From Natrinema saccharevitans (GTDB lineage Archaea; Halobacteriota; Halobacteria; Halobacteriales; Natrialbaceae): a DNA stretch of 64,000 nt. Of the stretch, positions 34,827 to 43,245 are shown piece after piece. How positions within the stretch are numbered: the first letter of the stretch is position 1; each line of letters opens with the position of its first letter. Made by a program: the position numbers and the translations under genes. Under the pieces are notes generated by a model. That model was not told the origin of the DNA. It searched no databases and was given only the letters and a program-made list of their open reading frames with translations. The DNA lies in the NCBI RefSeq assembly GCF_001953745.1, contig NZ_LWLN01000001.1:2294001-2358000 (forward strand), in the 5' to 3' direction.

Positions 34827-35306
34827 TCACTCGAGGCGGGCCTTCGCCAGCCGGTGGCGCGCCCGGAACATGGCCTCGAACCCCAGATTCGAGAGCGGGC
34901 CGATCGCGTCCCCGAGACCGCCGAGCGGGAGTTCGTAGGTGACTCGATCCCGGAGCCGGGTCCGTCGGCCGTCGGCGTAGAACGAGTGGGTGTGTTCCCA
35001 GCGGTCGAACGGGCCGTGGACCATCTCGTCCCGGAAATACGCCGAGCCGTCCTCGCGTTCGCGCGCCGTGATCACCGACGTCCAGTGCTGGCGCGGCCCG
35101 ACGCCGAAGGGCCGCATCGAGAGCGCGATCTCGGAGCCGGGCTCGAGGACGTTCGGATCCGGCTCCCCGTCGGGCCCGATCACGCGCTCGACGCGCAGGT
35201 TCATCCAGTCGGGCGTCAGCCCCTCGAGGCCGGAGATCTGCGAGTGGAAGGCCCAGACGTCCTCGAAGGGCGATCGAACGGTCGTCTCGCGTTCGTAGGT
35301 AGGCAT
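34827..35306 (-). CDS. SRPBCC family protein
   Basis: 159 residues. Single START-like domain: YERETTVRSPFEDVWAFHSQISGLEGLTPDWMNLR, HWTSVITAREREDGSAYFRDEMVHGPF, and the terminal helix GFEAMFRARHRLAKARLE. Similar proteins are described as cell-division inhibitor-like or ligand-binding cyclase-like. No substrate can be named. Unlinked to its neighbours. Confidence 0.82.
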   Translation of the reverse strand: MPTYERETTVRSPFEDVWAFHSQISGLEGLTPDWMNLRVERVIGPDGEPDPNVLEPGSEIALSMRPFGVGPRQHWTSVITAREREDGSAYFRDEMVHGPFDRWEHTHSFYADGRRTRLRDRVTYELPLGGLGDAIGPLSNLGFEAMFRARHRLAKARLE

Positions 35307-35378
35307 CGCTCGGTGACGGCTACGGCGGCCACGGGGAAAACGTCGGTCCCAACGACCGGCGACGAACGGCGAGGCGCG

Positions 35379-35807
35379 TTACTTGAGACGCTCCTGGAGG
35401 AACGAGGGATGGGCCGCGGTCACGCCGTCGATCTCGAGGAGGTCCGCGGAGATGATCTCGCCCAGGGCGTCGCCGTCCTCGGCGCGCACTTCGGCCATCA
35501 ACATGTGGTCGCCGCTGGAACTGTACAGCGCCTCGACCTCCTCGAGATCCTTGATCGCTTTCGTCGCCTCGACGTACCGCTCGCTCGCCACGTCGAGTCC
35601 GACCATCGCGATCGTCTGGCTCGAGAGCTTCTTCGGATCGATGTCGGCCGAGTAGCCGACGATCACCCCCTCCTCCTCGAGCTGGTTGATGTACTTTCGT
35701 ACCGTGGGCTTCGAGACGTTCGCCCGATCGGCGATCTCGGCGTAGGACGCCTGGGCGTCCTCCTCGAGGACCTCGAGGATGCGGTCTTCCGTCGCCTGCG
35801 TACTCAT
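35379..35807 (-). CDS. lrpA: Lrp/AsnC family transcriptional regulator
   Basis: 142 residues. N-terminal HTH (DRILEVLEEDAQASYAEIADRANVSKPTVRKYINQLEEEGVIVGY) and a C-terminal RAM/effector domain with VALDVASERYVE-type strand and SSSGDHMLMAEVRAEDGDALGEII. It lies downstream of the 2-oxoacid:ferredoxin oxidoreductase genes on the same strand, separated by a disrupted gene; I recall the same neighbourhood (lrpA1 with porAB) in Halobacterium. May sense an amino acid and tune central metabolism. Confidence 0.88.
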   Translation of the reverse strand: MSTQATEDRILEVLEEDAQASYAEIADRANVSKPTVRKYINQLEEEGVIVGYSADIDPKKLSSQTIAMVGLDVASERYVEATKAIKDLEEVEALYSSSGDHMLMAEVRAEDGDALGEIISADLLEIDGVTAAHPSFLQERLK

Positions 35808-35946
35808 GAGCGTACGTTTTGCTCCGGCGGAAAAATATCTTTTGTATACGAAAACGACGTGTATCCGAACGGAAGACGCCGGAGAACACCCATCTCGGGC
35901 CCGAAATCGCGTGATTTATCCTCGCGCTGAGCCCAGGGCAACTATC

Positions 35947-36343
35947 GTGGTCGCTCCGACTCTCATCAGCGGCGTCGTCTGGATCGGCTGTGGGCTCGCG
36001 ATCCTCGGACTGGCGTGGCTCATCGCCGTTCGCGGGCGGGCGGACCTCCACGCCAACTACGACGAGTCGGTCGATCCCGCGTACGCCTCGCGGCGGGCCG
36101 GCGGAACGGCGCTGCTGATGGGGGCGCTATAGTAGCTCTTGAAACGATTTACACACCGATCACAACGGTGTCCTTCGATCGGGTGTGCATTGACTTTCAA
36201 GAGCTACTATAGTCGTCGCCTACGGCGTCCGCGAGGCGCTGTACGAGTTCGATTCGCGCCTGCTCGCCGGTCTCGTCGTCACCTTGCTGGTCCTGAGCTA
36301 CGTCTCGAAGCTGTTCGCCGGCGGGTTCGGTGCCGGCGACTGA
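35947..36343 (+). pseudogene. small membrane-protein gene interrupted by a palindromic element
   Basis: The N-terminal part starts at GTG 35947 (VVAPTLISGVVWIGCGLAILG) and reaches LLMGAL before the TAG supplied by the element at 36128. Past the element the frame resumes as VVAYGVREALYEFDSR, ending at TGA 36343. Removing 82 bp (element plus one TA copy) restores one 104-residue protein with three hydrophobic helices and the junction MGALVVAYG. The intact form resembles small DUF3784-like membrane proteins. As it stands only a 61-residue N-terminal piece can be made. Confidence 0.85.
36128..36211. repeat. palindromic MITE-like element, copy 4 (inside a gene)
   Basis: 84 bp, TATAGTAGCTCTTGAAA to TTTCAAGAGCTACTATA, differing from copy 2 at three bases. 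Frame reconstruction of the interrupted gene shows that the net insertion is 82 bp, which is an 80-bp element flanked by a duplicated TA. Confidence 0.92.
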
Positions 36344-36401
36344 CCGCATCGCTCGGGGCTCGACGGTCGAAAAAAGGTCGGCCACGCTTCGGCGAGCAGG
36401 A

Positions 36402-37337
36402 CTACGTGTGACGCTCGAGGAGGTCGTAGCTGCGCTCCCACTCGGCGTCGTCGTCGAAGTACCGTTCCGCCAGCGGTTCGTCCGGGAGTTCGCCGACGGC
36501 GGCCTTCTCTTCGGTGTAGGACGGCCGGTCCTCGTCGACGTAATACCGGCCCGTGAGGACGGTCCCCTCGTTGAGGACGTCCTCGGTCTCGCGCATCATC
36601 TCGGCGGCTTCCGCGCGGTCGGTGACGTCGAACTCGTAGTCGTCGGACTCCTGGACGTCGATGTACGGAACGTACTGTCGGGCGTCCTTGTTCCAGGTCG
36701 GACACTGGGTCAGGAAGTCGACGTGGGCGAAGCCGTCGTGTTCGATGGCCTCGGCGATGATCTCCTTGGCCTGGTTGGGGTTGACCGCGGCGGTGCGGGC
36801 GATGTAGCTCGCGCCGGCGGTCAGCGACTGCGAGAGCGGCCGGATCGGCGTCTTCGCGCTGCCCGAGGGCTGCGTTTTCGACTTGTGGCCCTTCGGGCTC
36901 GTCGGCGAGGTCTGGCCCTTCGTCAGCCCGAAGATCTCGTTGTTGAACACGATGTAGGTCATGTCGTGGTTCTCCCGGGCCGTGTGGATGAAGTGGTTGC
37001 CGCCGATCCCGTAGCCGTCGCCGTCCCCGCCCGCGGCGACGACCTCGAGGTCCGGATTCGCCAGCTTGGCCGCGCGGGCGACCGGCAGCGAGCGGCCGTG
37101 GATGGTGTGGAAGCCGTACGTGTCGAGGTAGCTGTTCAGCTTGCCCGAACAGCCGATTCCGGTGACGGTCAGCACCTCTTCGGGGGTCTTACCGACCTCC
37201 GGCAGCGCCTGTTTCAGGGATTTCAGGACGCCGAAGTCGCCACAGCCCGGACACCAGGTCGGCTGCGGTTCGACGCCGGGGGTGAACTCGTCCCGGTCGA
37301 TCTCTCGCTCCTCACCGATTGCGTTGAATGCGCTCAT
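36402..37337 (-). CDS. porB: 2-oxoacid:ferredoxin oxidoreductase beta subunit (probably PorB)
   Basis: 311 residues. Thiamine-diphosphate subunit: PTWCPGCGDFGVLKSLKQAL opening, GIGCSGKLNSYLDTYGFHTIHGR, the TPP/Mg motif GGDGDGYGIGGNHFIH and FNNEIFGLTKGQTSPTS. It partners with the fused gamma-alpha subunit encoded just upstream (2 bp apart) to decarboxylate a 2-oxoacid and reduce ferredoxin. Subunit lengths fit the halobacterial pyruvate enzyme better than the 2-oxoglutarate enzyme, but specificity is inferred. Confidence 0.88.
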   Translation of the reverse strand: MSAFNAIGEEREIDRDEFTPGVEPQPTWCPGCGDFGVLKSLKQALPEVGKTPEEVLTVTGIGCSGKLNSYLDTYGFHTIHGRSLPVARAAKLANPDLEVVAAGGDGDGYGIGGNHFIHTARENHDMTYIVFNNEIFGLTKGQTSPTSPKGHKSKTQPSGSAKTPIRPLSQSLTAGASYIARTAAVNPNQAKEIIAEAIEHDGFAHVDFLTQCPTWNKDARQYVPYIDVQESDDYEFDVTDRAEAAEMMRETEDVLNEGTVLTGRYYVDEDRPSYTEEKAAVGELPDEPLAERYFDDDAEWERSYDLLERHT

Positions 37338-37339
37338 TG

Positions 37340-39244
37340 TCAGTCACCTGCAGCGGGTTCGATTCGTACCTGTGCGGTCGGTTCGCGGTCCTCCTCGGCG
37401 AGGTTGACCTGGTAGCCCTCGACGATTTCGGCGGGCTCGAAGGGGTTGCCGTTGTACTTCAGCAGGCTCGTGAGCTTCTCGCCGAACCGGCCCAGTTCCT
37501 TCTGGAGCAGGCCCCGGAACTGCGCCGTGGCGTTCATCTCGACGACCATCGCCTCGTCGACGCTCTCGAGGAACTCGGTCACCTCTTTCTCGGGGAACGG
37601 CGTCATGTCGGAGACGCTGAGGCCCCGCACGGAGTGGCCGTTCTCGTTGAGCCGCTCGATGGCCTCCGCGACCGCGCCCTGACTCGAGCCCCACGTGATG
37701 ACGCCGTAGTCGGCCGTCTCGTCGCCGAAGTAGGTCTGGGTGGACTCGCGTTCCTCGTCGAGTTCTCGGCGGATGGACTCGAGTTTCTCGAGGCGGCGGT
37801 CCATCTGGGCGACGCGGTTGTCGGGGTCCTCGCTGATGTGGCCGACCGGACTGTGTTCGTTGCCGGTCGCGAGGAAACGCCCCCCCTTCTGGCCGGGGAT
37901 CGAGCGCGGCGCGACGCCGTTCTCGGCGTCGTCGTAGTTGAATCGCTTGAACTTTCCGGAGTTGTCGTGGGCGGCCTCCCGGAGTTCGTCCTCGGTCAGC
38001 GTCGAGCCCAGGTCAGGCGAGACCTCGCGGTCGAAGAAGTCGACGTCGACGTTGGTGTTCTCGCCGGAGAGCTTCTGGTCGTAGATGACGATCGCCGGGA
38101 TCTGGTAGTCCCAGGCGATGTCGAAGGCCAGCCGCGTCTGCTCGTAGGCCTCCTCGATGGTACCGGGCGCGAAGACGACCCGCTGGGAGTCGCCCTGACT
38201 CGTGTAGAGGACGTGTTCGAGGTCGGCCTGTTCGGGCTTGGTCGGCATCCCGGTCGAGGGGCCGGCCCGCATCGACTCGACGAGGACGACCGGCGTCTCG
38301 GTCATCTCGGCGAGCCCGAGCGGTTCGCTCATCAGCGCGAAGCCGCCGCCGGAGGAGCCGGACATGGCCTTGACGCCGGCGTGGCTCGCGCCGACGGCCA
38401 GCGCGGCCGCGGCGATCTCGTCCTCGACCTGCTCGGAGACCCCGCCCATGTCGGGGAAGTTTTGCGTGAGGATCGTGAACACGTCCGTCCACGGCGTCAT
38501 CGGATAGCCGGCGATGAACCGACAGCCCGCGTCGATCGCGCCGTAGGCGATCGCGTTCGAACCCGACAGCAGCGCCTGCTCGGCGTCGTGAGAGCCCTCG
38601 GGGGCCCGCAGGTCGTGTTCGAACTCGTACTCCTCGCGCGTCGTCTCGTAGGCCTCGTGGAGGATCTCGAGGTTCGCCTCGAGGACGTCGCCGCCCATCG
38701 CGTCGGACATCAGATCCTCGATGTGCTCGAGGTCCATGTCCAGCAGGGCGGCGGTGACGCCGACGCCGGCGGTGTTGCGCATGACCTCGCGGCCGTGTTC
38801 CCGCGCGAGTCCGCGCAGGTCCATCGGGAAGACGTGCCAGTCGTTTTCCTCGGCGCGATCGTGGAGATCGATCGCTTCGACGTCCTCCTCGCTGATGAGG
38901 CCCTCGTCGTAGACGATGATCCCGCCCTCGCGGAGGTCGTCTAAGTTCTCCGAGAGCGGCTTGATCTCCTCGTTGCCGTAGTAGGCCTCCTCCTGTGGAT
39001 TGCGGGCGAAGGAATCGCCCAGCGAGAGCAGGAAGTTGTAGCCGTCCCCGCGTGACTGTACCTCGCGGTCCGCGGCCCGGATCTCGACGTAGGTGTGGCC
39101 GCCGCGAATCCGCGACGGATAGTGCCGATGGGTAAATACGTCGAGCCCCGAGCGCATCAGCGCCTTGGCGAAGTTCTGGCTCGTCGAGTCGATCCCGTCG
39201 CCGGAACCGCCCGCGATTCGCCAGATGAGTTCGTCGTCGCTCAT
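37340..39244 (-). CDS. porA: 2-oxoacid:ferredoxin oxidoreductase fused gamma-alpha subunit (probably PorA)
   Basis: 634 residues. The N-terminal gamma domain (WRIAGGSGDGIDSTSQNFAKAL, HRHYPSRIRGGHTYVEIR) is fused to the alpha domain from about 205 (LLSGSNAIAYGAIDAGCRFIAGYPMTPWTDV). ESMRAGPSTGMPTKPEQADL, then VITWGSSQGAVAEAI and NATAQFRGLLQKELG, are alpha/beta core motifs. No ferredoxin domain is fused, as usual for haloarchaeal two-subunit enzymes. First gene of the porAB unit; an AT-rich stretch (39300-39365) upstream may hold the promoter. Confidence 0.9.
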   Translation of the reverse strand: MSDDELIWRIAGGSGDGIDSTSQNFAKALMRSGLDVFTHRHYPSRIRGGHTYVEIRAADREVQSRGDGYNFLLSLGDSFARNPQEEAYYGNEEIKPLSENLDDLREGGIIVYDEGLISEEDVEAIDLHDRAEENDWHVFPMDLRGLAREHGREVMRNTAGVGVTAALLDMDLEHIEDLMSDAMGGDVLEANLEILHEAYETTREEYEFEHDLRAPEGSHDAEQALLSGSNAIAYGAIDAGCRFIAGYPMTPWTDVFTILTQNFPDMGGVSEQVEDEIAAAALAVGASHAGVKAMSGSSGGGFALMSEPLGLAEMTETPVVLVESMRAGPSTGMPTKPEQADLEHVLYTSQGDSQRVVFAPGTIEEAYEQTRLAFDIAWDYQIPAIVIYDQKLSGENTNVDVDFFDREVSPDLGSTLTEDELREAAHDNSGKFKRFNYDDAENGVAPRSIPGQKGGRFLATGNEHSPVGHISEDPDNRVAQMDRRLEKLESIRRELDEERESTQTYFGDETADYGVITWGSSQGAVAEAIERLNENGHSVRGLSVSDMTPFPEKEVTEFLESVDEAMVVEMNATAQFRGLLQKELGRFGEKLTSLLKYNGNPFEPAEIVEGYQVNLAEEDREPTAQVRIEPAAGD

Positions 39245-39471
39245 AGTGGATCAGTGGCCGATGGTCGACCGTACCCTCGAGTTCGCTCCACGCGACCTAA
39301 AGACTTTGCTATAGATTACCAAGGATCTTTCGTGAAGAATGGACGTACATTGAAGAATATGTGTGAACGATCATTACGGTAGCCGGAGAACCCGTCTCCG
39401 TTCGTCACATTCGACCGGGAACGAGTGTATCGTTTCTCGGAGTTGAATCGAACGGGACGGCTCCCGTCCGT

Positions 39472-40257
39472 TCACGGCTCGGCCGCGAGTCCGTCCGGCT
39501 CGACCGTCTCGAGTCCCCACTCGTCGAGGAAGTCCTCGAGGAAGGCGGCCCGGTCGGGGAGTTCGTCGGGGCGGTGGGAGTCGGTGCCGACGGTGACGGC
39601 CACGTCGTGGTCGCGAAGGACCTCGAGGAACCGCTCGGCCGGGTGAACGACGCCGGCGTCGGAAAGCGCCCGGCCGGCGTTTACCTCCGGCACCGTCCGC
39701 GAGTCGGCGAGCGCCCGCGCCACGCGCCGGTAGTGGTCCTCGGTCGCCCGCCCCCGCAGCGGCGGCGTCCGCTCGAGCAGGTCGACGTGGGCCGCGATAT
39801 CGAACAGTTCCGACTCGACGAGCGCGACCAGCCGATCGAAGTACTCGTCGACGACCGCGTCGCGTTCGGCGTCGGACATCGACGCGAAGTGGGACGCGAC
39901 CTGGACGTTGTTGCCGGCGACGTCGTGGACGCTACCGATCGCGTACTCGAAGCCCGCCTCCGAGAGGAAGGCGTCGATGGCCGCCTCGTCGCGCGGATCG
40001 TAGTCCATCTCGACGGCGTCGTAGATCTCGAGGTCGAACGCCTCGCGCAGCCGCTCGATCCCCCGACGGCGGCGCTCGTAGGTGAGATCGAGGTTGAAGC
40101 CGTAGACCCCCCGCATCGATTCGGGCCGCTCGCGCGAGGCCACGTTGCAGTGGTCGGCGAAGCCGACACCCTCGAGGCCGGCCGCCTCGGCCGCTCGGAC
40201 CATCGACCGGAGGAACTCGCCGTCCGAGTAGTTCGAGTGGACGTGAAAGTCCCGCAT
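39472..40257 (-). CDS. PHP-domain phosphoesterase
   Basis: 261 residues. Metal-binding PHP motifs: DFHVHSNYSDG (3-13), FADHCNVAS, EMDYDPRDE, IGSVHDVAGNN and C-terminal TVGTDSHRP. Closest in style to histidinol-phosphatase/PolC-like PHP hydrolases, with the substrate undetermined. Acts in the cytoplasm. Monocistronic by context. Confidence 0.85.
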   Translation of the reverse strand: MRDFHVHSNYSDGEFLRSMVRAAEAAGLEGVGFADHCNVASRERPESMRGVYGFNLDLTYERRRRGIERLREAFDLEIYDAVEMDYDPRDEAAIDAFLSEAGFEYAIGSVHDVAGNNVQVASHFASMSDAERDAVVDEYFDRLVALVESELFDIAAHVDLLERTPPLRGRATEDHYRRVARALADSRTVPEVNAGRALSDAGVVHPAERFLEVLRDHDVAVTVGTDSHRPDELPDRAAFLEDFLDEWGLETVEPDGLAAEP

Positions 40258-40410
40258 ACGTCGTCGACCACGGACGACGTGTTAGTCGTTTGGCTCGCGG
40301 AACGCGGGTCGATCGGGGCTCGGCGAACGACGAAGTAACACCGACGTAATCAGCTAACACCGGTATCCGCGAACCCTTACGGCGATCTCGGCCCCAGACG
40401 AACGCACGGA

Positions 40411-41067
40411 ATGTCCCAGCAGAAATCCGACTACGTAGACGACGCCGAGATCGACGCGACGCTCGACGAACTGCCGGCCGACGAGGCCATCGAGGCGACC
40501 GTCGAGAACCTCGAGGCGAACGGCTTCGAGGTCGTCGTCGCCGACTCGGCCGCGGAGGCCCTCGAAGCGGTCCAGTCGCAGATTCCCGCCGGCGCGTCGG
40601 TCATGAACGGCCACTCCACGACGCTCGAGGAGATCGGCTTCGCCGACTACCTCTCGGAGGGCGACCACGGGTGGGAGAGCCTGGCCGACGAGATCTGGAG
40701 CATCGACGACGACGCGAAACGGCAGGCCGCCCGTCGCGAGTCCCAGACCGCCGACTACTTCCTCGGCGGGATCAACGCGATCGCCCAGACCGGCGAACTC
40801 GTCGCGGCCGACCGTTCGGGCAGTCGGATCGGCGCGTACCCCTTCGCCGCGAGCAACGTCGTGATCGTCAGCGGCGCGAACAAGATCGTGCCGACGCTCG
40901 AGGACGCGCTCGACCGCCTCGAGTCGGTGGCCTATCCCCTCGAGAACGAACGCGCACAGGAGGCCTACGGCGTCGAGTCCGCCATCGCCAAGCAGCTCAT
41001 CTTCCGACGGGAACTCGAGGACGGTCGGACGACCGTCGTCCTCGTCCGCGAGCAACTGGGCTACTAG
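40411..41067 (+). CDS. LUD-domain (LutC-like) protein
   Basis: 218 residues. LUD/YkgG fold: SVMNGHSTTLEEIGFADYL, QTADYFLGGINAIAQTGELVAAD and the central GSRIGAYPFAASNVVIVSGANKIVPTLEDAL are characteristic of lactate-utilisation subunit C-like proteins. No LutA or LutB genes are adjacent. It lies 185 bp before the coupled UbiD unit on the same strand and could belong to its regulon. Confidence 0.83.
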   Translation: MSQQKSDYVDDAEIDATLDELPADEAIEATVENLEANGFEVVVADSAAEALEAVQSQIPAGASVMNGHSTTLEEIGFADYLSEGDHGWESLADEIWSIDDDAKRQAARRESQTADYFLGGINAIAQTGELVAADRSGSRIGAYPFAASNVVIVSGANKIVPTLEDALDRLESVAYPLENERAQEAYGVESAIAKQLIFRRELEDGRTTVVLVREQLGY

Positions 41068-41209
41068 GGGCCCGCTCGAAAAGTCCGTACAGTTCCGCAC
41101 CGCTCTGGCCGCGTCCTCGGGCAGGCGATACCTCTCGTTTCGAACCCCGTTCTCGCCCGCCGAACGACCCTCCGGACGAGAAAGAGCATAAGGCCCACTG
41201 GCCCGTGAC

Positions 41210-41223
41210 CCCACGAACGTGGG
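41210..41223. promoter_or_regulatory. 14-bp perfect inverted repeat before the UbiD-type operon
   Basis: CCCACGAACGTGGG lies between a TATA-like GCATAAG (41187-41193) and the ATG at 41252. Position suits an operator or a 5' leader hairpin. Confidence 0.45.
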
Positions 41224-41251
41224 TCGCGGAAACGATACGCACCGGGAGGCC

Positions 41252-41749
41252 ATGTCGAACCAGTACATCACGGCAGCGCAACACCTGCCCGACGAGGAGC
41301 GGACGGAAACGACACTCCAGATAACCGACGCGGAGACGAAGCGGATCTTCGAGGCGCGGGTCCGGATCGCGAACGATCCCGACGAACTCACCGATCCGCA
41401 GCCGCTGACCGTCGTCGCCGGACCACACGAGAGCGTCAGCGAGGAGCGGTACGTCGAACTCATCGACGAGATCGACGCGGCGGGGATCAACGAGGACCTC
41501 CTGCGCCGGCTCGCGGCGGACCAGGAGTCGACCTCGAACGTCGTCAACACCCGGTCCGACGACCTCAACGTCATCCTCCGGTATCTCGTCGAATCCGGCC
41601 AGTACGACTCGACCGCCGAGGCGCTTCGCGAGATCGCGTTTCAGCATCTCGCGGCGAACCGCCCCGCGTTACTGGACGCCTACGAGGCCGTCCGGACCGA
41701 GTTCGAGGACGATCCGCTCCGCCGCGCCCGCTCGGAGAACGAGCCATGA
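41252..41749 (+). CDS. unknown protein with RHH-like C-terminus, first gene of UbiD unit
   Basis: 165 residues from ATG 41252. The N-terminal half is acidic beta/alpha (TLQITDAETKRIFEARVRIA). The C-terminal segment ILRYLVESGQYDSTAEALRE then AFQHLAANRPAL resembles ribbon-helix-helix or ParD-type helices. Its TGA overlaps the ATG of the UbiD gene (ATGA), so expression is coupled. It may be a regulator or a small structural subunit, as VdcD-like subunits accompany some UbiD enzymes, but no VdcD similarity is visible. Confidence 0.7.
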   Translation: MSNQYITAAQHLPDEERTETTLQITDAETKRIFEARVRIANDPDELTDPQPLTVVAGPHESVSEERYVELIDEIDAAGINEDLLRRLAADQESTSNVVNTRSDDLNVILRYLVESGQYDSTAEALREIAFQHLAANRPALLDAYEAVRTEFEDDPLRRARSENEP

Positions 41750-43245
41750 CGGTGGACTCGTTCCGGGCGTTCCTCCGGCGTCTCGACGAGGCGGACGCCC
41801 TCGTCTCGTTCGACGACCCCGTCTCGTGGGACCTCGAGGCGAGCGCGGTCACGGCGCTTGCCAACCGGTCCGACGGCGACGTGCCGGTGTTCGAGTCGAT
41901 CGCGGAGACGGCCGTCGACGCGTCGCTCGTCGGCGATCCGTACCGGGGGCCCCGACGTCGGCCGTGGGATCACCTCGCCCGGGCGATCGGGCTGCCGACC
42001 GGCCTGTCCGGCGCGGCGTACTACGAGCGGCTCATCGACCGGCTTCGATCGCCCCGGGAGCCGCGGGTCCTCGAGCGCGACGCAGCGCCCTGCAAGGACA
42101 TCGTTCGGACCGGGGACGACGTCGATCTCCTGTCGCTCCCGTGGCCGTACATCCACCGCGGCGACGGCGGGCGGTACTCGAACCTCCACACCGTCGTCGC
42201 ACCGGATCCGGAGACGCGGTGGGGCCGCTGGTCGAGCCACCGGATGATGATCCACGACGGGCCGTTCGCCAGCCTGCTGTTCCTGGCGGGCGAGCAGGTC
42301 CCGAACCGGTATTACTACGACTACGAACCGCGGGACGAGCCGATGCCGGTGGCGGTCGTCGTCGGTGCCGAACCGGTCGTCCAGTGTACGACCGAGATGT
42401 GGATCCCGGCGGGGCGGAGCGAGGCCACCTTCGCGGGCGGCATGAAAGACCGACCCGTCGACCTCGTCCCGTGCGAGACGAACGACCTGTACGTCCCGGC
42501 GACGGCGGAGGTCGTCCTCGAGGGCCGCGTCCTCCCGAACGAACGGCTCGACGAGGGGCCGTTCGGCGACTACTTCGGGTACATGAACGGGCCGCGGCGA
42601 TCGATGCCCGCGTTCGCGATCGACGCCGTAACCCGCCGGACGGAGCCGCGAGTCCCGTTTTGCGTCGAAGGGACCGGCGTCGGATACGGGCGAAACTCCG
42701 GCAGCACGCTCCAGCTCGCCGCGGCCGGCCCGGATGCGACCCTCGGACTGCAGGCCGCCGGCTTCGACGTCGAGGCGGCGGTTCCGTGGCGCTTTACCTC
42801 CCGGACCGTCTGGGTCATCGCGACGGATCGTCCCTACCCGGGGTATCTCCATCGACTGGCCAACTTCGTGTTCACGACCTGGGGGATGCTCCACATCGAT
42901 TTCTTCGTGTTCGTCGACGCCGACGTCGACCCGTTCGACCCGCGGGCGGTGCTGACGGCGATCGCGCTGGACGCCGACCCGGACGCCGACTTCCACCAGT
43001 TCGGCGTCGAACGGATGCCCAAAGTCCCGCTCAACATCTACCAGACGCCCGAGGAGAAAGGCAGCGCCGACGTGGGGACCTCGAAAGCCAAGACCGCGAA
43101 GGCGTACATCGACGCGACCGGCGACGGGGATCGAACGGACGGGACGGCCGACGACCGTCGGAAACGAGCCCAGAAGCGACTCGTCACCGCCGGCATGTCG
43201 GCGGCGCGGTTCGATCTCCTCGACGGGGAAGGGAAGCAGCGATGA
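41746..43245 (+). CDS. UbiD-family (de)carboxylase
   Basis: 499 residues. Prenyl-FMN-dependent non-oxidative decarboxylase family: SLPWPYIHRGDGGRYSNLHTV, VVVGAEPVVQCTTEMWIPAG, EVVLEGRVLPNERLDEGPFG with the catalytic acidic pair E270 and D275 (EGPFGD), and MPKVPLNIYQTPEEKGS. The substrate, probably an aromatic or alpha,beta-unsaturated acid, cannot be read. The UbiX partner that makes prenyl-FMN is not in this window. Overlaps the next gene by 4 bp (ATGA). Confidence 0.85.
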   Translation: MTVDSFRAFLRRLDEADALVSFDDPVSWDLEASAVTALANRSDGDVPVFESIAETAVDASLVGDPYRGPRRRPWDHLARAIGLPTGLSGAAYYERLIDRLRSPREPRVLERDAAPCKDIVRTGDDVDLLSLPWPYIHRGDGGRYSNLHTVVAPDPETRWGRWSSHRMMIHDGPFASLLFLAGEQVPNRYYYDYEPRDEPMPVAVVVGAEPVVQCTTEMWIPAGRSEATFAGGMKDRPVDLVPCETNDLYVPATAEVVLEGRVLPNERLDEGPFGDYFGYMNGPRRSMPAFAIDAVTRRTEPRVPFCVEGTGVGYGRNSGSTLQLAAAGPDATLGLQAAGFDVEAAVPWRFTSRTVWVIATDRPYPGYLHRLANFVFTTWGMLHIDFFVFVDADVDPFDPRAVLTAIALDADPDADFHQFGVERMPKVPLNIYQTPEEKGSADVGTSKAKTAKAYIDATGDGDRTDGTADDRRKRAQKRLVTAGMSAARFDLLDGEGKQR

